Assembly (NCBI GenBank): GCA_035293965.1
Contig: DATGLW010000138.1
Coordinates: 1-64,000 of the forward strand
Length of the DNA stretch: 64,000 nucleotides
From: DATGLW01 sp035293965
GTDB taxonomy: Bacteria > Actinomycetota > Acidimicrobiia > Acidimicrobiales > RAAP-2
Reading direction: 5' to 3'
Numbering within the stretch: the stretch's first letter is position 1; every line of letters begins with the position of its first letter. Shown here in pieces: positions 16,353 through 25,456 of the stretch. Under the pieces are notes generated by a model. The model worked only from the letters and a program-made list of their open reading frames with translations. It made no database searches and was not told the DNA's origin. The position numbers and the translations under genes were made by a program.

Positions 16353-17411
16353 ATGACCGCCTTGTCCATGACCGCCCCCTCGGGCGCCGCGCCGAGAGCT
16401 CGGGATCGGCGACGTCTCCCGCCACCGGCCGGGCGGGCCCCTGACCGAGCCGCCGCCGCGGTGGCGACGGGGGGCCTCGGCGGGCGCGTCCTGCGGCCGA
16501 GCGGCGTCGAGCTGGCGCCGGCCCAGGTCGCGGGCATCCAGAGGGCTGTGCTGCGCTGGGGCGCCGCCAATATGCGCCAGCTGCCGTGGCGCGCGACGCG
16601 CGACCCGTGGCACGTGCTGGTGAGCGAGGTGATGCTCCAGCAGACCCAGGTGCCCCGCGTGCTCGGTCCCTACGGCCGGTTCGTGGCGCGCTTTCCCACG
16701 CCGCGCGCGTGCGCCGAGGCGCCGCTCCTCGACGTGCTCGGCGCCTGGCAGGGCCTTGGCTACAACCGCCGGGCCGTCAACCTGCACCGGATGGCCGCCG
16801 CGCTCGTGCTCGGCCACGGCGGACGGGTGCCCGAGGACCTCGGCGCCCTCGTGGCCCTGCCGGGGGTCGGCCCCTACACCGCTCGCGCCGTGCTCGCGTT
16901 CGCGTTCGAGCACGACTGCGGGATCGTCGACACGAACGTCGCCCGCCTGCTGGCTCGGGCCGTCGCCGGGCGCCCGCTGTCGCGCCGCGAGGCGCAGCGC
17001 GTGGCGGACCGGCTCGTGCCCGTTGGGCGGTCCTGGGCGTACAACCAGACGGTGCTCGACATCGGCTCCCGGCACTGTGCTGCCGTCCCCGATTGCCGTG
17101 GCTGCCCGCTGCGCCGCCGCTGCGCCTGGCGCCGGGCGGGGGCGGACGAGCCGGACCCGGCCCGCCAGGGCGCCGGCACCTCGCGGCGCCAGGCTCCCTT
17201 TGCCGGCTCCGACCGCCAGGGCCGCGGCCGCCTCGTGGCCGCCCTGCTCGAGGGCCCGGTCCCCGCGGCGCGCCTGGCGAGCGTGGCCGGCTGGCCCGGC
17301 GAGGTTCGCCGTGCCAGGGCCGTGGCGGAGTCGCTCGTCGCCGACGGCCTCGCCCGGTGGGACCGTGACCGGCTGGCGGCCCCCGAAGGGCACCCGCCGA
17401 ACCGGCGGTAA
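16353..17411 (+). CDS. mutY: A/G-specific adenine DNA glycosylase
   Basis: Removes adenine mispaired with 8-oxoguanine. The HhH-GPD core starts near residue 60: LPWRATRDPWHVLVSEVMLQ with the catalytic Glu, the hairpin LPGVGPYTARA and the catalytic Asp in IVDTNVARLL. The [4Fe-4S] cysteines follow, but their spacing is C-x5-C-x2-C-x5-C, one residue shorter in the first gap than the usual x6. The C-terminus is a short winged-helix-like region instead of the NUDIX-like 8-oxoG domain of E. coli MutY. The first ~50 residues are low-complexity and may reflect a later true start. Confidence 0.9.
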   Translation: MTALSMTAPSGAAPRARDRRRLPPPAGRAPDRAAAAVATGGLGGRVLRPSGVELAPAQVAGIQRAVLRWGAANMRQLPWRATRDPWHVLVSEVMLQQTQVPRVLGPYGRFVARFPTPRACAEAPLLDVLGAWQGLGYNRRAVNLHRMAAALVLGHGGRVPEDLGALVALPGVGPYTARAVLAFAFEHDCGIVDTNVARLLARAVAGRPLSRREAQRVADRLVPVGRSWAYNQTVLDIGSRHCAAVPDCRGCPLRRRCAWRRAGADEPDPARQGAGTSRRQAPFAGSDRQGRGRLVAALLEGPVPAARLASVAGWPGEVRRARAVAESLVADGLARWDRDRLAAPEGHPPNRR

Positions 17412-17414
17412 CCT
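17409..17414 (+). promoter_or_regulatory. -10-like TAACCT box overlapping the mutY stop
   Basis: TAACCT ends 8 bases before the GTG of the next gene, so that gene may have its own leaderless promoter although it sits directly behind mutY. Confidence 0.5.
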
Positions 17415-17422
17415 CGAGGTCT

Positions 17423-18265
17423 GTGGAGGTGACCTTCTTCGGCACGCGCGGCTCGTGCCCCTGCGCCGGGGAGGGCTACGGGATCTACGGCGGCAACACC
17501 TCGTGCGGCCTGGTCCGGCTCGACGGCTCGGACCCCCTCATCCTCGACCTCGGGACCGGCCTGCGGCGCGTGAGCGACGTGCTCTGCGAGACCAGCGCGC
17601 CCGTCCACGTGGCGGCCCTGCTCACCCACCTGCACTTCGACCACATCATGGGGCTCCCGTTCTTCACCCCGCTCCACGTGCCGGGGTCGCGCCTCACGGT
17701 CCACGGCCCGAGCCAGGCCGGCTCCACCTTGCGCCAGACCCTGGCCGGCGCGGTCAAGCCCCCCTTCTTCCCGGTCGAGCTGGTCAGCTTCAGAGGGCAG
17801 ATCGAGCTCCTCGACACCGCCGACGAGGACTTCTCCCTCGGTCCCTACAAGGTCCGCTCGAGGGCCGTGCCCCACCTCGGCCACACGCTCGGGTTCCGCG
17901 TGGAGGCCGGCGGCCGCGCGCTGGCCTACGTGTCGGACCACCAGGCCCCCCCCGACCGGCGCTCGGTGCCCGAGTCGGTGCTCGAGCTGTGCGACGGCGC
18001 CGATCTGGTGGTGCACGACGCCCAGTTCAGCGACGAGGAGTTCGAGAAGAAGCCGCACTGGGGGCATTCGACGGTGGGCTACGCCGTCCAGGTCGCCGCC
18101 GAGTCCGGCGCGCGCCAGCTCCTTCTCTTCCACCACGACCCGTCCCATGCCGACCGCGACGTCGAACGGCTGGCCGAGTGGGCCCGAGGCCTGCCGGCGG
18201 CGACGCGGCTGCAGAAGGTGACTGCCGCCCGCGAAGGGGTCACCATCGACCTCGGGCGCCAGTGA
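17423..18265 (+). CDS. Metallo-beta-lactamase-fold hydrolase
   Basis: A 280-residue member of the beta-lactamase-like superfamily, close in pattern to PhnP/phosphodiesterase-type proteins. It starts VTFFGTRGSCPCAGEGYGIYGGNTSC, then the zinc motif THLHFDH (T68-H74), VPHLGHTLGFRVEA, YVSDHQAP and VHDAQFSDEEF with further metal ligands. The substrate is unknown; a cyclic or nucleotide phosphodiester is plausible from the fold. The stop overlaps the start of the flavin reductase gene (GTGA), which couples their translation. Confidence 0.85.
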   Translation: MEVTFFGTRGSCPCAGEGYGIYGGNTSCGLVRLDGSDPLILDLGTGLRRVSDVLCETSAPVHVAALLTHLHFDHIMGLPFFTPLHVPGSRLTVHGPSQAGSTLRQTLAGAVKPPFFPVELVSFRGQIELLDTADEDFSLGPYKVRSRAVPHLGHTLGFRVEAGGRALAYVSDHQAPPDRRSVPESVLELCDGADLVVHDAQFSDEEFEKKPHWGHSTVGYAVQVAAESGARQLLLFHHDPSHADRDVERLAEWARGLPAATRLQKVTAAREGVTIDLGRQ

Positions 18266-18759
18266 CCCTGCCGGCCGCGGGCCCCGAGGGAGCCGACGAG
18301 GCCGCGTTCCGCCAGGTCCTCGGTCACTTCGCCACCGGGGTCACGGTCGTGACCGCTGTCGACGGCCGCGACCCGGTCGGCTTCACCTGCCAGGCCTTCA
18401 CGTCGCTGTCCCTCGACCCGCCGATGGTTGCCCTGGCCCCGGGCAAGGCGTCCACCAGCTGGCCGCGCATCGCCCGCGCGGGTGCCTTCTGCGTCAACAT
18501 CCTCGCCGCGCACCAAGAGGCGCTCTGCACCAGGTTCGCCGCGCCGGGGCCCGGCAAGTTCGACGGTGTCCGCTGGCACCCGGGCGCCACGGGCGCGCCG
18601 GTCCTCGAGGGGGTGCTCGCGTTCGTGGAGTGCGAGCTCGGGATCATCCACGACGCAGGCGACCACGAGCTCGTGACCGGGCGCGTGGTGGCCCTCGGGA
18701 TGGGAAGCGGTGACCCCCTGCTCTTCTACCGGGGCAGCTACGGCACCTTCCGCGCCTGA
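18262..18759 (+). CDS. Flavin reductase domain protein
   Basis: A 165-residue split-barrel FMN-binding protein of the flavin reductase-like family. HFATGVTVVTAVDG near residue 25 and the FMN-contacting GFTCQAFTSLSLDPPMVAL are diagnostic, followed by FCVNILAAHQEAL, an acidic strand and GDPLLFYRGSYGTF. Such proteins supply reduced flavin to two-component monooxygenases; no partner oxygenase lies nearby. The GTG start overlaps the previous stop. Confidence 0.9.
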   Translation: MTLPAAGPEGADEAAFRQVLGHFATGVTVVTAVDGRDPVGFTCQAFTSLSLDPPMVALAPGKASTSWPRIARAGAFCVNILAAHQEALCTRFAAPGPGKFDGVRWHPGATGAPVLEGVLAFVECELGIIHDAGDHELVTGRVVALGMGSGDPLLFYRGSYGTFRA

Positions 18760-18816
18760 CGGCGACCTTTGGCACCCCGGCCCAACCGTGGGCCTCGTGG
18801 CGCGCCGGCCGGGGGT

Positions 18817-18822
18817 TACGCT
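18817..18822 (+). promoter_or_regulatory. -10-like TACGCT box, leaderless promoter
   Basis: TACGCT ends 8 bases before the ATG of the RmlC-like gene. Confidence 0.5.
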
Positions 18823-18830
18823 CGCCGGCC

Positions 18831-19379
18831 ATGAGGATCCTCTCCGACGGTCCGATCGCCGACGTGGTGGTCGTCGAGCCGGACGTCCACGGCGACGAGC
18901 GGGGCAGGTTCGTCGAGGCCTACCGGCGCCGCTGGCTGCCCCTCGGGCGAGAGATGGTGCAGGCCAACCGCTCCGAGAAGGCGGCGGGTGCCGTGGTCGG
19001 GCTCCACTACCACCTGCACCAGGCCGACTACTGGTACGTGCTGCGGGGCCGGGCGCGCGTGGTGCTCCACGACTTGCGCCAGGGCTCCCCGACCGACGGG
19101 GTGACCCAGGTGCTCGATCTCTCCGGTGACGAGGACCGCGGGCTGTTCGTGCCGCCGGGGGTGGCGCACGGCTTCGCCTCGCTGACCGACGTGCTCCTGT
19201 GGTACCTCGTCGACGGCTACTACAACCCCGCCGACGAGCTGGGGCTGGCGTGGGACGATCCGGACGTCGGTGCCGAGTGGGGCGTGACCGACCCCGTGCT
19301 GTCCGGGCGCGACCGGGCCAACCCGCGGCGCAGGGACCTGCCCCCCGAGCTCCGCCCCCGCATGCCGCTGCGGACCTGA
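18831..19379 (+). CDS. dTDP-4-dehydrorhamnose 3,5-epimerase-like cupin
   Basis: A 182-residue RmlC-family jelly-roll protein acting on nucleotide-linked 4-keto sugars. It shows HGDERGRFVEAYRR, NRSEKAAGAVVGLHYH with the catalytic His (H59), the barrel strand YWYVLRGRARVVL, VPPGVAHGFASL and the active-site Tyr region DGYYNPADELG (Y130/Y131). The length is standard for RmlC. Without rmlA, B or D next to it, the exact sugar substrate is unsettled. Transcription is probably leaderless from TACGCT. Confidence 0.85.
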   Translation: MRILSDGPIADVVVVEPDVHGDERGRFVEAYRRRWLPLGREMVQANRSEKAAGAVVGLHYHLHQADYWYVLRGRARVVLHDLRQGSPTDGVTQVLDLSGDEDRGLFVPPGVAHGFASLTDVLLWYLVDGYYNPADELGLAWDDPDVGAEWGVTDPVLSGRDRANPRRRDLPPELRPRMPLRT

Positions 19380-19456
19380 TCCCGGGTCCCGCGCTCCCAC
19401 CAGGCGCGATGCTGCGGCGGCGGGGCGCGACCCGGCGGGGGAGGCGGTCCTGTTGA

Positions 19457-20410
19457 ATGGAGGCGATGGTCCTGGTCGTCCTGGCCGTCGTGGCCGTGGT
19501 CGCCGCCGTGTCCGCTGCCGCCCTCCACCGTCGTGGCAAGGCCGAGATCCATTCGGTCGAGAGCTATCGCCACGCCCTGCACACCCTGCGCACGGTCCGC
19601 GACCGGACCTCGGGCGGCGGCACCGTACGCCTGCTCGGCCCGGCCGGCTCCGCTCGCGACGAGCCCGACCCGGCGGCGGGCGTCGAGGTCGGGCGGCGGG
19701 CCCACGAGCACGCAGCGGCCGGGGGTTCGGTGCTGCGTTTCGACGACACGGACGTGCGGGCTCCGGTGCCGGGGCGCGATGCCCGGGCGGACCTGCGCCG
19801 CAAGGACCGGGCGATGGCAGAGCTCGCCCGGGGGAGGAGGCGCCTCGCCGCCCCGGTGCTGGTCGCAGGGGCGGTGGCCGTGCTCGTGGCGGCACTGACG
19901 GTGGTGGTCACCCACCGGCCGGGCGCGCGCGTTGGATCGACCCCGGCCGATGCCCGGAGCAGGACGCCGCACCGGCCCGCCACGACGTCTGCGGCAGCCG
20001 GGGGCGAGCGCACGGCGAGCGGTGGGCGCCAGGGTGGGTCGCACGCGTCGGCTCCCCGCTCGACGCCGCAGCCCGCGAGCACCGCACCGGGCGCCGGCAC
20101 CGGGCCGATCCAGCCCACCACGTCGTCTGCCACCGCGGCGAGCTACCCGGCGCCGGCCGCCAGCTACACCCTGACCTTGGCCTCCGGCAACGGCGCCTGC
20201 TGGTGGCAGGTCCAGTCGCAGCCGGCCGGCTCGGTCCTGTGGACGGGCACGCTGCCGGCGGGCCAGCAGCAGTCCGTGCCGGCCACGGGCGCCGTCACGG
20301 TCGTGGTGGGGGCCCCGAGCGTCGCCTCCCTGTCCCTCGACGGGCGCCCCCTCGTGCTGCCGGCGCAGGCGCAGGCGCCCCTCCGGCTCACGATCACCCC
20401 GCCTGGCTGA
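19457..20410 (+). CDS. Membrane protein with RodZ-like (DUF4115-type) C-terminal domain
   Basis: A 317-residue protein with an N-terminal transmembrane helix (about residues 4-22), a charged cytoplasmic region, a second helix (about 133-152), a long Ser/Thr/Pro/Ala linker (about 160-235) and a C-terminal beta domain. The C-terminal CWWQVQSQPAGSVLWTGTL and VGAPSVASLSLDGRPL resemble the small domain at the end of RodZ, suggesting a cell-shape or envelope role; there is no helix-turn-helix, so it is not RodZ itself. The start is uncertain: an in-frame ATG follows 9 bases later. Its 3' end overlaps oligopeptidase B by 17 bases, tail to tail. Confidence 0.7.
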   Translation: MEAMVLVVLAVVAVVAAVSAAALHRRGKAEIHSVESYRHALHTLRTVRDRTSGGGTVRLLGPAGSARDEPDPAAGVEVGRRAHEHAAAGGSVLRFDDTDVRAPVPGRDARADLRRKDRAMAELARGRRRLAAPVLVAGAVAVLVAALTVVVTHRPGARVGSTPADARSRTPHRPATTSAAAGGERTASGGRQGGSHASAPRSTPQPASTAPGAGTGPIQPTTSSATAASYPAPAASYTLTLASGNGACWWQVQSQPAGSVLWTGTLPAGQQQSVPATGAVTVVVGAPSVASLSLDGRPLVLPAQAQAPLRLTITPPG

Positions 20411-22754
20411 GGTCGTCGGCGCCTCCGGCAGGGGATCGGGCCAGCCCCAGCGCGTCGAGCAGGAAGGCGAGCACGAACGCCTCGTCGCGCCAGGCGTCGT
20501 AGCGGCCCGACGGGCCGCCGTGGCCGGCGCCCATCTCGACCCGCAGCAGGGCGCGGTTCTGCGGGTTGGCGGCGCGCAGCCTGGCCACCCACTTCGCCGG
20601 TTCCCAGAACCCGACCCGGTTGTCGTTGAGCCCGGCGGTGGCGAGGACGTCCGGGTAGCGCACCGGGGTCCCGTCCGGGGCGAGGGACCGGACGTTGTCG
20701 TAGGGGGAGTACGAGGCGATGGTGGCGTAGTCGCCGGCGTCGGCCGCCGGGTTGCCCCACTCCTCCCACTCGCCGACGGTGAGGGGCAAGGTGTCGTCGA
20801 GCATCGTGGTCAGGCAGTCCACGAAGGGGACCTCGGCCACGAGCGCGCGGAAGAGCTCGGGCGCCAGGTTGGCCACGGCGCCGACGAGCAGGCCGCCTGC
20901 CGATGCCCCGCGGGCTGCCAGCCGGTCGGGTGCCGTGAACCCCGTGTCGACCAGGTGCCGGGCGCAGGCCACGAAGTCGCCGAAGGTGTGGGGCTTGGCC
21001 CCGAGCCTGCCCTCCTCGTACCAGCGCCGACCGAGCTCGCCGCCGCCCCGCACGTGCGCGACGGCGAAGATGGCCCCCCGGTCGAGGAGCGGGAGGCGCA
21101 GCGGCGAGAACACTGGGTCGATGGCGTGCTCGTAGGCCCCGTAGCCGTAGAGGAGGCAGGGCGCGGGCGAGGGCGGCGGGGTGCCGTCGGGGTCCCCGGG
21201 CGCAAGCAGGTCGGCGCGGTGGACGACCGAGATGGGCACGGCGGTCCCGTCCGCCGCCGACGCCTCGAGGCGGTAGCTGCGGTAGCGGTGCCGGTCGTAG
21301 CCGGGCACGGGCTGGCGCTTGCGCACGATCGATGCCCGGGTGGCGAGGTCGAGGTCGGCCACGGTGCGCGGCGTCACGAGCGACGTCTGCTCGAAGCGGA
21401 GGTAGGGCGTGGCCATCTGCGGGTTGGGGCCGTCCCAGGTCGTCGCGGGGTGCTCGTCGGCGGGGACGGTCCAGCTCGCTGCGAGGAGGTCGCCGCCGAA
21501 GGGGCCGACCGCCCCGGGCGCGTCGCCTGGGGCGCCGAGCGGCACCACCCGGACCCGGCGCTCACCCTCGTCGCGCTCGCGTACCACCAGGTGCGCGTCG
21601 AGCACGTCGACCCCGAGCAGACGGACGCCGGGCCGGTGCGCCAGCAGCTCGACCCACGAGCCGGCGAAGTCTGCGGCGAGCGCGCCGGCGGGCTCGCCAC
21701 CGGCGGGAGCGATCGGGAAGGTTGCGGGACGGGCGAGGAGCCGGAAGTCGACCGCCGCGTCGTTCGTGACCGCCAGCAGCCAGCCCGGGCCCTCCCCGCA
21801 AGACCAGTGGTCGACGTCGTACTCGACGCCGGCACGCCGGGGGACCACGAGGTGCGGGGGGGTGCCGGGCCGGTCGGCCGGCACCACCCATGCCTCGTCG
21901 GTGCTCGTGCTGGTGAGCGACAGCACGACCAGGCGACCGTCCTTGGTGCGCCAGGGTTCGACCACGAACCGCTGGTCGTCCTCTTGGAGGACGAGGACGT
22001 CCGACGCCGGGTCGGTGCCCAGCCGGTGGCGCCAGACCTGGTAGGGCCGCATGGCGTCGTCGACCCGGGTGTAGAAGACCGTGGCGTTGTCGCTGGCCCA
22101 CGCGAGCCCGTAGGAGGTGTCGGCGATGGTCTCCGGCTCCCCGGCGCTGCCGGCCTCGCCCGCCTGATCCCCCGGCCCACCCGGCCCGGGCCCGCTCCCC
22201 AGGCGGCGGAACCGCAGCTCGAAGCGCTCGGCGCCGGACGTGTCGACGGAGAAGGCCAGCCACGAGTGGTCGGGGCTCACGGTGAGGTTGGCCACCTGCA
22301 GGTAGTCGTGGTCGCGGGCCAGCTCGTTCTCGTCGAGGACGACCTCCTCGCCGGGCTCCGTCGGCTGCGGCACGGGCGGCTCTCTGCCTGCGGCCGGGCG
22401 GCGGCAGTGGATGGGGTAGCTCTGGCCCTCGACCGTGCGCTGGTAGTACCACCAGGCCCCGTGGCGGACGGGCACCGACAGGTCGGTCTCGACGATGTGG
22501 TGCCGCAGCTCCTGGTAGATGCGCTCGCTCAGGGGAGCCAGACGGGCCAGTTGGGCCTCGGTGTAGTCGTTCTCCTGCGCCAGGTGGGCGAGGACCTCGG
22601 GATCGTCGCGGTCGCGCAGCCAGTACCAGTCGTCGACGCGCTCGTGGCCGTGGGCCCGCAGGACCGCCGGCCGGCGCGTCGGCATCGGGGGCTGCACCAC
22701 GTCGCCGGAAGGCGAGGGGCGCGTGGCGCGCGAGGGCCGCGAGCGGGGCGTCAT
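20394..22754 (-). CDS. ptrB: Oligopeptidase B, prolyl oligopeptidase family S9A
   Basis: Cytosolic serine peptidase cleaving short peptides after basic residues, 786 residues. The N-terminal region [19 protein letters not shown], followed by a seven-bladed propeller (roughly 80-480), is typical of S9A. The catalytic domain has [11 protein letters not shown] with the nucleophile Ser (S618), an Asp near TAGLNDNRV and the His in [12 protein letters not shown]. Acidic residues in the C-terminal domain support OpdB over prolyl oligopeptidase. The ATG used leaves ~30 extra residues ahead of [12 protein letters not shown], so a start about 87 bases later is possible. Confidence 0.92.
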   Translation of the reverse strand: MTPRSRPSRATRPSPSGDVVQPPMPTRRPAVLRAHGHERVDDWYWLRDRDDPEVLAHLAQENDYTEAQLARLAPLSERIYQELRHHIVETDLSVPVRHGAWWYYQRTVEGQSYPIHCRRPAAGREPPVPQPTEPGEEVVLDENELARDHDYLQVANLTVSPDHSWLAFSVDTSGAERFELRFRRLGSGPGPGGPGDQAGEAGSAGEPETIADTSYGLAWASDNATVFYTRVDDAMRPYQVWRHRLGTDPASDVLVLQEDDQRFVVEPWRTKDGRLVVLSLTSTSTDEAWVVPADRPGTPPHLVVPRRAGVEYDVDHWSCGEGPGWLLAVTNDAAVDFRLLARPATFPIAPAGGEPAGALAADFAGSWVELLAHRPGVRLLGVDVLDAHLVVRERDEGERRVRVVPLGAPGDAPGAVGPFGGDLLAASWTVPADEHPATTWDGPNPQMATPYLRFEQTSLVTPRTVADLDLATRASIVRKRQPVPGYDRHRYRSYRLEASAADGTAVPISVVHRADLLAPGDPDGTPPPSPAPCLLYGYGAYEHAIDPVFSPLRLPLLDRGAIFAVAHVRGGGELGRRWYEEGRLGAKPHTFGDFVACARHLVDTGFTAPDRLAARGASAGGLLVGAVANLAPELFRALVAEVPFVDCLTTMLDDTLPLTVGEWEEWGNPAADAGDYATIASYSPYDNVRSLAPDGTPVRYPDVLATAGLNDNRVGFWEPAKWVARLRAANPQNRALLRVEMGAGHGGPSGRYDAWRDEAFVLAFLLDALGLARSPAGGADDLSQAG

Positions 22755-22822
22755 CGACCACCAGCCTGGCATCGCGGAGCGCGTCGCGCCCTTCGCCGAG
22801 GTGGGTGTTTCGGCCCCCGTGC

Positions 22823-22842
22823 CCGAGTTGTTACTATCTCGG
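22823..22842 (+). promoter_or_regulatory. sufB promoter with inverted repeat around the -10 box
   Basis: TACTAT (22832-22837) is a good -10 element and lies inside a perfect inverted repeat CCGAG-N10-CTCGG. A protein bound to the repeat would block RNA polymerase, so this is a candidate operator, for example for an Rrf2- or SufR-type repressor. The regulator is inferred. Confidence 0.5.
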
Positions 22843-22850
22843 TAGGAGAA

Positions 22851-22934
22851 ATGTGCCGTGCCATGGGCTGCAAGGGGAGTTGGCCGCTCCTGGGCCGGCG
22901 GTGCGCCGACGAACTCGAGGGAGAACCCGCATGA
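22851..22934 (+). CDS. Possible Cys-containing leader ORF overlapping the sufB start
   Basis: A 27-codon ORF beginning [15 protein letters not shown], with three cysteines (positions 2, 7, 18), whose TGA overlaps the sufB ATG. AGGAGAA lies directly before its ATG (spacing short); an in-frame ATG 12 bases later has AGGAG 14 bases upstream. Translation is unproven. If translated, it would couple sufB to cysteinyl-tRNA supply. Confidence 0.4.
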   Translation: MCRAMGCKGSWPLLGRRCADELEGEPA

Positions 22935-24325
22935 CCGAGCTCGACCTTGGTCGCTACCAGCTGGGTTGGAGCGACGAGGAGGACTACGTCTTCAAGCCCA
23001 AGAAGGGCCTGAGCGAGGCCATCGTTCGCGAGATGTCCGAGATGAAGGGCGAGCCCGAGTGGATGCGGGCCTTCCGCCTGAAGGCGCTGAAGCGCTTCTT
23101 CGCCAAGCCGATGGCGGCCTGGTTCGCCGTCAACATGCCCGACCTCGACTTCGACGACATCTACTACTACATCAAGCCGACGAGCGAGCAGGTGAAGGAC
23201 TGGGGCGACCTGCCCGACTCCATCAAGAACACCTACGAGAAGCTCGGCATCCCCGAGGCGGAGCGCAAGTACCTCGCTGGCGTGACCGCGCAGTACGAGA
23301 GCGAGGTCGTCTTCCACCGCAACCGTGAGGACCTCGAGGCGCAGGGCGTGCTGTTCTGCGACATGGACACCGCCGTGCGCCAGTACCCCGAGCTCGTGCG
23401 CAAGTGGTTCGGCACGGTCATCCCTCCCAACGACAACAAGTTCGCCGCTTTGAACTCAGCCGTGTGGTCGGGCGGCTCGTTCATCTACGTGCCGCCGGGC
23501 GTGAAGGTCGACATGCCGCTGCAGGCCTACTTCCGGATCAATGCGGAGAACATGGGCCAGTTCGAGCGCACCCTCATCATCGCGGACGAGGGCTCCCAGG
23601 TGCACTACGTCGAAGGCTGCTCCGCTCCGGTCTACTCCACCGACTCGCTGCACTCGGCCGTCGTCGAGCTGATCGCGCTGCCGGGCAGCCGCATCACCTA
23701 CACCACCATCCAGAACTGGTCGAACAACGTCTACAACCTCGTGACCAAGCGGGCCCGAGCCGAGGCCGAGGCGCACGTGGAGTGGGTGGACGGCAACATC
23801 GGGTCCCGGCTCACGATGAAGTACCCGTCGGTGTACCTGGTCGGCCCGAAGGCGTCGGGCGAGGTGCTGTCGGTGGCCTATGCCGGCTCGGGCCAGCACC
23901 AGGATGCCGGGGCCAAGATGATCCACGCCGCACCGGAGACGTCCTCGACCATCGTGTCCAAGTCGATCTCCAAGGACGGCGGCATCACCACCTACCGCGG
24001 CCTCGTCCACGTCGACGAGGGAGCGACGGGCACCAAGTCCTTCGTCCGGTGCGACGCGCTCCTGCTCGACGAGGTCTCCACCTCGGAGACCAAGCCCTAC
24101 ATGGAGGTCGGTGAGCGCGACGCGCGGATCGGCCACGAGGCGACCGTGTCGAAGGTCGGCGACGACCAGCTCTTCTACCTCATGAGCCGCGGGCTGTCGG
24201 AGGGCCAGGCCATGAGCATGATCGTCAACGGCTTCATCGAGCCGGTCACCCGGACCCTGCCCATGGAGTACGCGGTGGAGTGGAGCCGGCTCATCGAGCT
24301 GCAGATGGAGGGCGCGGTCGGCTGA
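22931..24325 (+). CDS. sufB: Fe-S cluster assembly protein SufB
   Basis: Scaffold subunit of the SufBC2D complex on which new Fe-S clusters are built, 464 residues. The family pattern is clear: [64 protein letters not shown] with the conserved Cys, the beta-helix core, and [18 protein letters not shown] to the C-terminal [20 protein letters not shown]. The ATG is supported by GAGGGAG about 8 bases upstream and by family N-termini. Its usual partners are not adjacent: sufD and sufC lie 8-10 kb downstream beyond pilin genes. A small 4-Cys protein follows on the same strand. Confidence 0.97.
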   Translation: MTELDLGRYQLGWSDEEDYVFKPKKGLSEAIVREMSEMKGEPEWMRAFRLKALKRFFAKPMAAWFAVNMPDLDFDDIYYYIKPTSEQVKDWGDLPDSIKNTYEKLGIPEAERKYLAGVTAQYESEVVFHRNREDLEAQGVLFCDMDTAVRQYPELVRKWFGTVIPPNDNKFAALNSAVWSGGSFIYVPPGVKVDMPLQAYFRINAENMGQFERTLIIADEGSQVHYVEGCSAPVYSTDSLHSAVVELIALPGSRITYTTIQNWSNNVYNLVTKRARAEAEAHVEWVDGNIGSRLTMKYPSVYLVGPKASGEVLSVAYAGSGQHQDAGAKMIHAAPETSSTIVSKSISKDGGITTYRGLVHVDEGATGTKSFVRCDALLLDEVSTSETKPYMEVGERDARIGHEATVSKVGDDQLFYLMSRGLSEGQAMSMIVNGFIEPVTRTLPMEYAVEWSRLIELQMEGAVG

Positions 24326-24380
24326 CCCCGGTGGCGGGCGCCCCCGGGCGCCGCGTGCTGCGTGGCACCATGGAGGCACC

Positions 24381-24728
24381 ATGGCGATGCGCGAGGAGTG
24401 CAAGCACTTCCAGAGCCGGACGTACGCGTCGGGGGAGGTGGCCCGCTTCTGCGTGCTCGACCTGGCGCCCGAGGCCCCCTGGCGATGCCCGGAGAACTGC
24501 CCCGCCTACGAGCGGCGGCTGGCCGACGCGGGCTGGATCCACGGGAGCCTGGTCGAACCGGCGATCGAGAGCGAGCCGGACGTGCCCGCCGAGCGGATGC
24601 GCGCGGTCCTGAGCGGGGCCGAGGAGATCGTCAACGAGGCAGCCGCCCGGGCGGTGGCCGAGGTGCGCCGCGAGGACCCGGCGCGCGGGCAGCGGTCCGG
24701 GCGCCGGTGGTGGCGCCGGCGTCGCTGA
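24381..24728 (+). CDS. Small four-cysteine protein of unknown function
   Basis: A 115-residue protein with four cysteines in its first 40 residues: ECKHF, RFCVLD and the CPENC motif of PWRCPENCPAYERR, a spacing that could bind zinc or an Fe-S cluster. The C-terminal half is a charged helix ending in an Arg/Trp-rich tail. It starts 55 bases after sufB on the same strand and is probably co-transcribed, suggesting a link to Fe-S biogenesis or a client protein. I do not recognise a named family. The ATG-GCG-ATG start gives two possible positions 6 bases apart. Confidence 0.7.
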   Translation: MAMREECKHFQSRTYASGEVARFCVLDLAPEAPWRCPENCPAYERRLADAGWIHGSLVEPAIESEPDVPAERMRAVLSGAEEIVNEAAARAVAEVRREDPARGQRSGRRWWRRRR

Positions 24729-24772
24729 GGTCGCACGAGGCCTGGGCGGCCGGCCGGCCGTTGGCGGGCAGG

Positions 24773-25456
24773 TCAATGGCCTGCTGTGCGGGGCGGCTGG
24801 TCCTCGCCGGGCGGGGCGCCGTAGGTGGTGACCGACAAGAAGCGCACCGGGAGCACCGGCAGCTTCACCGGGCCGTGGGGCACCTCGCCGTCGAGCTGCA
24901 GGGCATCACCGGGCGCCATGGCGTAGGTCGCCCCGCCGTAGCCGTACTCCATCTCGCCGTCGAGCATGTAGATGAGCTCGGTGCCGGGGTGCTGGTAGAG
25001 GGGGAAGACCTCCTCTTCGCTCGTGAGCGTGACGAGCATCGGCTCCATCCGTTTGGCCGGGCCGCGCATCGAGCCGAGCAGCTGGTAGCGGTGGCCGGAG
25101 CGGGTGCCGGGGCGCGCGAGCTCGGGCGCGGCGCCGGCCTTGGTGTACAGGGCGTCGCGCTCTTCGTCGAGCCCCCGGAACAGCGAGGTCACGGGCATCT
25201 CGAGGGCCTCGGCCAGGCGGGCGAGGGTGAGGAGGCTGGGCGAGCCCTGGGCGTTCTCGATCTTGGACACCATGGCGCGCGACAGCCTGGTGCGCCGTGC
25301 CAGCTCGCTCGAGGAGATGCCGAGCTCCTTGCTGCGCGACCGGACGCGGTGGGCGATCACCGCCGCCAGCTCGGCCACGACCTCCTCGTCGCTGCGCCCG
25401 GCGACGCCGTCCAAGCGTGCCCCCGGGTCAGGCGGCCGAACCGGCCCGCTCGACAT
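24773..25456 (-). CDS. XRE-family transcription regulator with cupin domain
   Basis: A 227-residue regulator with an N-terminal Cro/C1-type helix-turn-helix (about residues 35-95: HRVRSRSKELGISSSELARR and MVSKIENAQGSPSLLTLARL) and a C-terminal cupin (about 145-215: HPGTELIYMLDGEMEYGYGG, MAPGDALQLDGEVPHGP) that would bind a small effector. Members of this type often regulate amino acid, polyamine or stress genes. The start overlaps the end of hsp20 by 29 bases, so it probably belongs to the same transcript and may regulate it. Confidence 0.88.
   Translation of the reverse strand: MSSGPVRPPDPGARLDGVAGRSDEEVVAELAAVIAHRVRSRSKELGISSSELARRTRLSRAMVSKIENAQGSPSLLTLARLAEALEMPVTSLFRGLDEERDALYTKAGAAPELARPGTRSGHRYQLLGSMRGPAKRMEPMLVTLTSEEEVFPLYQHPGTELIYMLDGEMEYGYGGATYAMAPGDALQLDGEVPHGPVKLPVLPVRFLSVTTYGAPPGEDQPPRTAGH

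Noticed and set aside
20520..22850. 800-codon frame on the plus strand opposite oligopeptidase B
   Set aside because: Its bulk is antisense of a motif-complete S9 peptidase. Only its last 27 codons, upstream of sufB, were kept as a possible leader ORF.
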